Shown here in pieces: positions 5,210 through 6,785 of a DNA stretch of 6,785 nt (its first letter is position 1; each line of letters starts with the position of its first letter). Position numbers and translations under genes: made by a program. Below the pieces are notes generated by a model that made no database searches, was not told the origin of the DNA, and was given only the letters and a program-made list of their open reading frames with translations. This DNA is from Bacillota bacterium. Lineage in GTDB: Bacteria; Bacillota; Clostridia; Christensenellales; CAG-138. The DNA lies in contig JAEWZS010000141.1 of the NCBI GenBank assembly GCA_023458355.1, positions 1 to 6,785 on the forward strand. Direction: 5' to 3'.

Positions 5210-6511
5210 ATGACAAGGGGATTAAAATTGGCTGTCATCGGCGGAGGTTCTACCTATACGCCGGAACTTATTGAAGGGCTTATTAAGAATTACGAGCGTT
5301 TTCCCGTAGAAAAGCTTGTATTGGTAGACATCCCCAAAGGAGCACATAAGCTCACGGTCGTTGGGGCTATGGCGCAACGGATGGTAAAAAGATCGGGACT
5401 ACCCATGCAGGTGGACCTTACGTTTGACCGCGAGGAAGCGCTCTACAGAGCAGATTTTGTTTCTACACAGCTTCGCGTGGGGCTTTTAAAGGCACGCGCG
5501 CTGGATGAATCCATACCGCTTAAATACAATATGATCGGGCAGGAAACTACAGGCCCCGGCGGGATGATGAAGGCGCTACGCACCATTCCCGTGATGCTCG
5601 ATATCGCCAAAGACATGAAGCGGCTCTGCCCTAATGCATGGCTTTTGAGCTTTACCAACCCTTCCGGCATGGTCACGCAAGCACTTAATAAATATTCCGA
5701 CATCCGTACGATCGGCCTATGTAATTCCCCTATCGGTATGGTTAAATGGCTGTGCCAAACGTATGGTGTAGAAGAAAGCCGGGTATATTGCGAGTTCACC
5801 GGCCTCAACCACCTGCACTTTGTCACAAGGATTGATATAGACGGAGAGGATAAGCTAAGTGAACTGATTGGCAGGCGTAAGAGCTACGCCGCCAAAAACG
5901 TACCTGAAGGCGAGTGGAATAAAAACTTCCTGCGCGCGCTTGGAGCCATCCCCTCCTATTACCTCAAGTATTATTATATGAACAAGGAAATGCTTCTTGA
6001 GGAGCAAGAGAGTGCTAGCGGAAAAGGATCTCGTGCGCAGGTGGTACAGAAATTAGAAAATGAGCTTCTTGCGCTTTACAGCGACCCAAAACTTGACTAC
6101 AAGCCCAAGCAACTGGAGGAGCGCGGCGGCGCGTTCTATTCTGAGGCAGCCGTGCGGCTGATGTGCTCGCTATATAACGACACAGGCGACGTACAGACCG
6201 TCAACGTATCAAACCAAGGTACGCTGGACTTTTTAAGAGATGACGACTGCATCGAAGTAAATTGCCGTATACACCGCGACGGCCCTGCGCCTGTACCCGT
6301 CACGACAGTGCCCGAAGCCATAAAAGGGCTTATTAGCGCTGTTAAAACCTACGAGCGATTGGCGATTGATGCCGCAGTTACAGGCGACCGGAGCCTTGCA
6401 CTTCTGGCACTTGCACATCACCCCCTCGTACCCTCGGTGGACGACGCGGAGAGGATGCTTGATGAAATGCTTGAGGCTAACCGCGAACATCTGCCGCTGT
6501 TTTTCCGCTGA
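5210..6511 (+). CDS. family GH4 NAD- and metal-dependent 6-phospho-beta-glucosidase-like hydrolase
   Basis: The 433-residue product has the usual GH4 length and motif order. KLAVIGGGSTYTPEL begins with the NAD-binding glycines 11-13 and Ser14, and Asp40 in LVLVDIP would hold the adenosine ribose. GQETTGPGG (110-118) and TNPSGM (149-154) follow. The metal ligands are Cys171 (GLCNSP) and His201 (GLNHLH), matching the Cys171/His200 pair of Thermotoga BglT. A Tyr-rich stretch (SYYLKYYY, 249-256) is the likely area of the general base. GH4 enzymes oxidise C3 of the sugar with tightly bound NAD+, use a divalent metal such as Mn2+, and cleave by elimination and re-addition. Overall similarity points to the CelF/LicH 6-phospho-beta-glucosidase group, but CNSP replaces the CN(V/I)P I associate with it, so specificity is open. 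It acts in the cytoplasm on a 6-phosphorylated disaccharide. The kinase upstream may supply that phosphate, as no PTS gene is in view. Confidence 0.92.
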   Translation: MTRGLKLAVIGGGSTYTPELIEGLIKNYERFPVEKLVLVDIPKGAHKLTVVGAMAQRMVKRSGLPMQVDLTFDREEALYRADFVSTQLRVGLLKARALDESIPLKYNMIGQETTGPGGMMKALRTIPVMLDIAKDMKRLCPNAWLLSFTNPSGMVTQALNKYSDIRTIGLCNSPIGMVKWLCQTYGVEESRVYCEFTGLNHLHFVTRIDIDGEDKLSELIGRRKSYAAKNVPEGEWNKNFLRALGAIPSYYLKYYYMNKEMLLEEQESASGKGSRAQVVQKLENELLALYSDPKLDYKPKQLEERGGAFYSEAAVRLMCSLYNDTGDVQTVNVSNQGTLDFLRDDDCIEVNCRIHRDGPAPVPVTTVPEAIKGLISAVKTYERLAIDAAVTGDRSLALLALAHHPLVPSVDDAERMLDEMLEANREHLPLFFR

Positions 6512-6580
6512 TCTCTGTTGCTTGATATATTCGGGATACCAAGCGAGATCCTAAATTAATATTTAATCGTCAGCATCAAC

Positions 6581-6616
6581 GGGGCTAAAGCACTGTAAAT
6601 TAAGTGCTTTAGCCCC
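6581..6616 (+). terminator. perfect 14-bp hairpin after the GH4 gene, probable transcription end element
   Basis: GGGGCTAAAGCACT (6581-6594) pairs exactly with AGTGCTTTAGCCCC (6603-6616) around an 8-base loop. The stem begins 70 bases after the GH4 stop. The stability and position fit an operon 3' end. However, the bases after it (CTATTGCTTCCC) are not a true T-run, and the minus strand lacks one too, so intrinsic termination may be weak and a role in mRNA 3'-end protection is possible. A short AT-rich dyad, TAAAT-TAAT-ATTTA (6552-6565), precedes it. Confidence 0.6.
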
Positions 6617-6769
6617 CTATTGCTTCCCTGTGCAATATACATTTTCGTATTTCATATAAAGCTTCAGAAAAAAATCATCATTTTCCGCCTCGATGCTGCG
6701 TCGTTATAGTATAAAGGTGCAGCCTTTTGTTTGTGCTGCTAGCGGTTATGTTAGGAAGGTGTTCGGAGC
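6617..6769 (+). other. upstream region of the next gene, with -10-like boxes
   Basis: No gene is seen between the hairpin and the start at 6770. Overlapping -10-like boxes TATAGT (6705-6710) and TATAAA (6710-6715) lie about 55-65 bases upstream of that start, but no good -35 is found at 16-18 bases. If active they would give a leader of about 50 bases. A promoter here is suggested by position more than by consensus. Confidence 0.35.
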
Positions 6770-6785
6770 ATGAAAAAGCTGATTT
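6770..6785 (+). CDS. start of an unidentified gene (partial, MKKLI...)
   Basis: An ATG at 6770-6772 opens a frame reading MKKLI before the window ends. AGGAAGGTG (6753-6761) lies at a good distance upstream (eight bases from its end to ATG), which is the main reason to call a gene. A start of Met-Lys-Lys-Leu-Ile is common for exported proteins, including lipoprotein sugar-binding subunits. Five residues cannot establish this, and no function is assigned. Confidence 0.5.

Noticed and set aside
6719..6739. GCAGC/GCTGC dyad in the leader of the last gene
   Set aside because: Five-pair dyads of this kind occur by chance, and nothing else supports a regulatory role.
1..6785. CRISPR array, tRNA, rRNA, insertion sequence or prophage
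   Set aside because: No spaced direct repeats, tRNA-like cloverleaf, terminal inverted repeats, transposase or phage proteins were seen on either strand.

Overview
The window looks like chromosomal DNA from a Gram-positive bacterium of the Clostridia (Firmicutes/Bacillota) with a mid-range base composition. The evidence is the start of a DnaD-type replication initiation protein (a Firmicutes family), strong purine-rich Shine-Dalgarno sites (GGGGAGG, GGGAGGG, GGAGG, AAGGAG), and three promoters with extended -10 boxes (TGnTATAAT). The species or genus cannot be named from this sequence. No rRNA, tRNA, CRISPR array, insertion sequence or phage gene is visible.

Layout, left to right. (a) 1-127, minus strand: the first 42 codons of a DnaD-domain protein that runs off the left edge. 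(b) 128-268: a divergent promoter region with one promoter facing each way. (c) 269-1783, plus: a membrane-anchored, short M1-family zinc metallopeptidase. (d) 1780-2418, minus: a DNA-3-methyladenine glycosylase (AAG/MPG family). It converges on the peptidase and shares the TTAA of its stop codon. (e) 2419-2517: a second divergent region with a clear promoter only towards the glycosylase. (f) 2518-4002, plus: an FAD-dependent oxidoreductase of the phytoene desaturase/retinol saturase-like family. (g) 4003-4238: a 236-base non-coding leader with a perfect 9-bp hairpin. (h) 4239-5195 and 5210-6511, plus: a two-gene operon, 14 bases apart, encoding a BadF/NagK-type sugar kinase and a family GH4 NAD-dependent 6-phospho-glycosidase. 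(i) 6512-6769: non-coding, with a perfect 14-bp hairpin, probably the operon's 3' end. (j) 6770 to the edge: the first codons of another gene (MKKLI...).

Functionally the left part is a set of unrelated housekeeping or accessory genes: replication, a surface peptidase, base-excision repair and a redox enzyme. The right part is the most coherent unit. A GH4 6-phospho-glycosidase needs a phosphorylated disaccharide, and the gene directly upstream is a sugar kinase with no PTS component in view. This suggests that a non-PTS-imported sugar is phosphorylated in the cytoplasm and then cleaved, or that the kinase phosphorylates a released sugar. I see no clear sign of a wholly undescribed system. 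The kinase-GH4 pair, with its unusual active-site signatures and leader hairpin, is the best lead.
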